Assembly (NCBI GenBank): GCA_013152045.1 | Contig: JAADGZ010000224.1 | Location: forward strand, 1-7,602 | Origin: Gammaproteobacteria bacterium | GTDB lineage: Bacteria > Pseudomonadota > Gammaproteobacteria > UBA6429 > Thiohalophilaceae | Direction: 5' to 3' | Length of the DNA stretch: 7,602 bases | In this document: positions 7,010-7,602 of the stretch, piece by piece | Numbering within the stretch: the stretch's first letter is position 1 | Layout of the letters: each line of letters begins with the position of its first letter | Program-made: the position numbers and the translations under genes | The notes under the pieces: model-generated | What the model saw: the letters and a program-made list of their open reading frames with translations, nothing else | What the model was told of the DNA's origin: nothing | Databases searched by the model: none

Positions 7010-7066
7010 TTATAAATACGTCGTGTTCACAGTACTTCTCGAGGCGCCCATTCTCCAAACAATGAC

Positions 7067-7602
7067 TCACTTTCCAGGTTCCGGCATTCCCAGTTTCTTA
7101 ATCAAACTGTACAAAGAAGGTCGACTAATACCCAGTGCCTCGGACGCATGGGTCACATTATTATTATAAATCGACAAGGCACGCTGGATAACTTCATGCT
7201 CTATTCGCTCCCTGGCCTCACGCAAATTTAATGACTGCACATTTTCCTCGCTCTCAACAAAACCCAGATCAGTCGCCAGAATCTGCTTGCCTTCAGCAAG
7301 CACCACCGCACGCTTAACGCGGTTCTCCAGTTCGCGCACATTGCCCGGCCACTCGTAGGCATCGATCTCTGCCCGTGCCGAGTCGGTGAAACCACGGAAG
7401 CTGCGGCCATTTTTCTCACTAAAACTATCCAGAAAAGTCTGTGCCAGCAATGCTTTATCACCTTCACGATCACGCAGTGCTGGAATCTCGATAATAATTT
7501 CACTGATCCTGAAAAACAGATCTTCACGAAACTCTCCGCTTTTAATTAATTGGCCAAGATTGCGATGCGTGGCACAGATGATTCGCACATCGACCTCAAT
7601 CG
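7067..7602 (-). CDS. prsR: PEP-CTERM-box sigma-54-dependent response regulator PrsR (C-terminal part)
   Basis: The last 177 residues of an NtrC-type regulator are present; the rest lies beyond the right edge. The fragment begins inside the AAA+ sigma-54-interaction domain (IEVDVRIICATHRNL) and includes GEFREDLFFRI (22-32), with the region holding the arginine finger, and WPGNVRELEN (84-93, sensor II). It ends with a Fis-type helix-turn-helix, NNNVTHASEALGISRPSLY (146-164). The GTG at 7588 codes an internal valine and is not a start. In XrtA-bearing bacteria, PrsR with the histidine kinase PrsK controls sigma-54-dependent expression of PEP-CTERM genes. The missing N-terminus should hold a receiver domain. 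The exact subfamily is assigned from the close fit of the C-terminal sequence and from the neighbouring genes; another NtrC-like regulator cannot be fully excluded. Confidence 0.8.
   Translation of the reverse strand, partial: IEVDVRIICATHRNLGQLIKSGEFREDLFFRISEIIIEIPALRDREGDKALLAQTFLDSFSEKNGRSFRGFTDSARAEIDAYEWPGNVRELENRVKRAVVLAEGKQILATDLGFVESEENVQSLNLREARERIEHEVIQRALSIYNNNVTHASEALGISRPSLYSLIKKLGMPEPGK

Larger units (their letters stand above)
6863..7066 (-). other. Intergenic region between prsR and the Wzz gene
   Basis: These 204 bp contain no gene. In the direction of transcription they hold two copies of AGAAGTA (7039-7033 and 7010-7004), a TAGAAT hexamer (6986-6981) and a TTGACG/AATATT pair (6969-6964, 6945-6940). 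No sigma-54 site (TGGCAC-N5-TTGC) is visible, and no convincing terminator follows prsR. Confidence 0.6.

Noticed and set aside
7033..7066. Intrinsic terminator after prsR
   Set aside because: Only short palindromes (GGCGCC, CTCGAG) occur, with no adequate stem and no following T-run.
7067..7588. A complete small gene starting with GTG at 7588
   Set aside because: The frame continues upstream to the window edge with the conserved AAA+ residues IEVD, so the GTG is an internal valine codon and the gene is a fragment of prsR.

Overview
The window looks like a chromosomal segment of a gammaproteobacterium (or a close beta/gamma relative) of roughly balanced GC content that carries the exosortase A (XrtA)/PEP-CTERM exopolysaccharide system. 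All four complete genes and the partial one at the right edge resemble families known almost only from XrtA/PEP-CTERM loci. Assignment to a genus is not possible from the sequence alone.

Layout. Positions 1-446 hold the decayed remains of an IS3-family insertion sequence, read on the minus strand and continuing off the left edge. Positions 447-633 are non-coding: an AT-rich palindrome, a weak -10-like hexamer and a potential hairpin leader precede prsT. Positions 634-3474 (+) encode PrsT, a very long TPR lipoprotein. It meets, tail to tail with only 7 bp between the stop codons, a minus-strand gene set read from right to left: the C-terminal part of the sigma-54 activator PrsR (7600-7067, cut by the window edge), a 204-bp intergenic region with promoter candidates, the Wzz-type chain-length determinant (6862-5288), the tyrosine autokinase (5291-4398, overlapping the previous gene by ATGA), a 20-codon signal-peptide-like open frame (4393-4331), and a DUF3473 polysaccharide deacetylase (4327-3482, GTG start).

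How they work together. The Wzz protein and the BY-type kinase are expected to form the inner-membrane pair that controls polymer length and export of a Wzy-type exopolysaccharide. The deacetylase would modify the polymer. PrsT is a periplasm-facing or outer-membrane TPR lipoprotein of the PEP-CTERM system. PrsR, normally paired with the histidine kinase PrsK, activates sigma-54-dependent genes of the system.

No undescribed system is evident. The most unusual points are: the compact, rearranged gene order (several genes usually found between or beside these are absent from the window); the 70-bp kinase-deacetylase spacer, which encodes an isolated signal-peptide-like sequence in frame with the deacetylase and may be a deletion scar or a coupling leader; and the internally deleted insertion sequence at the left.
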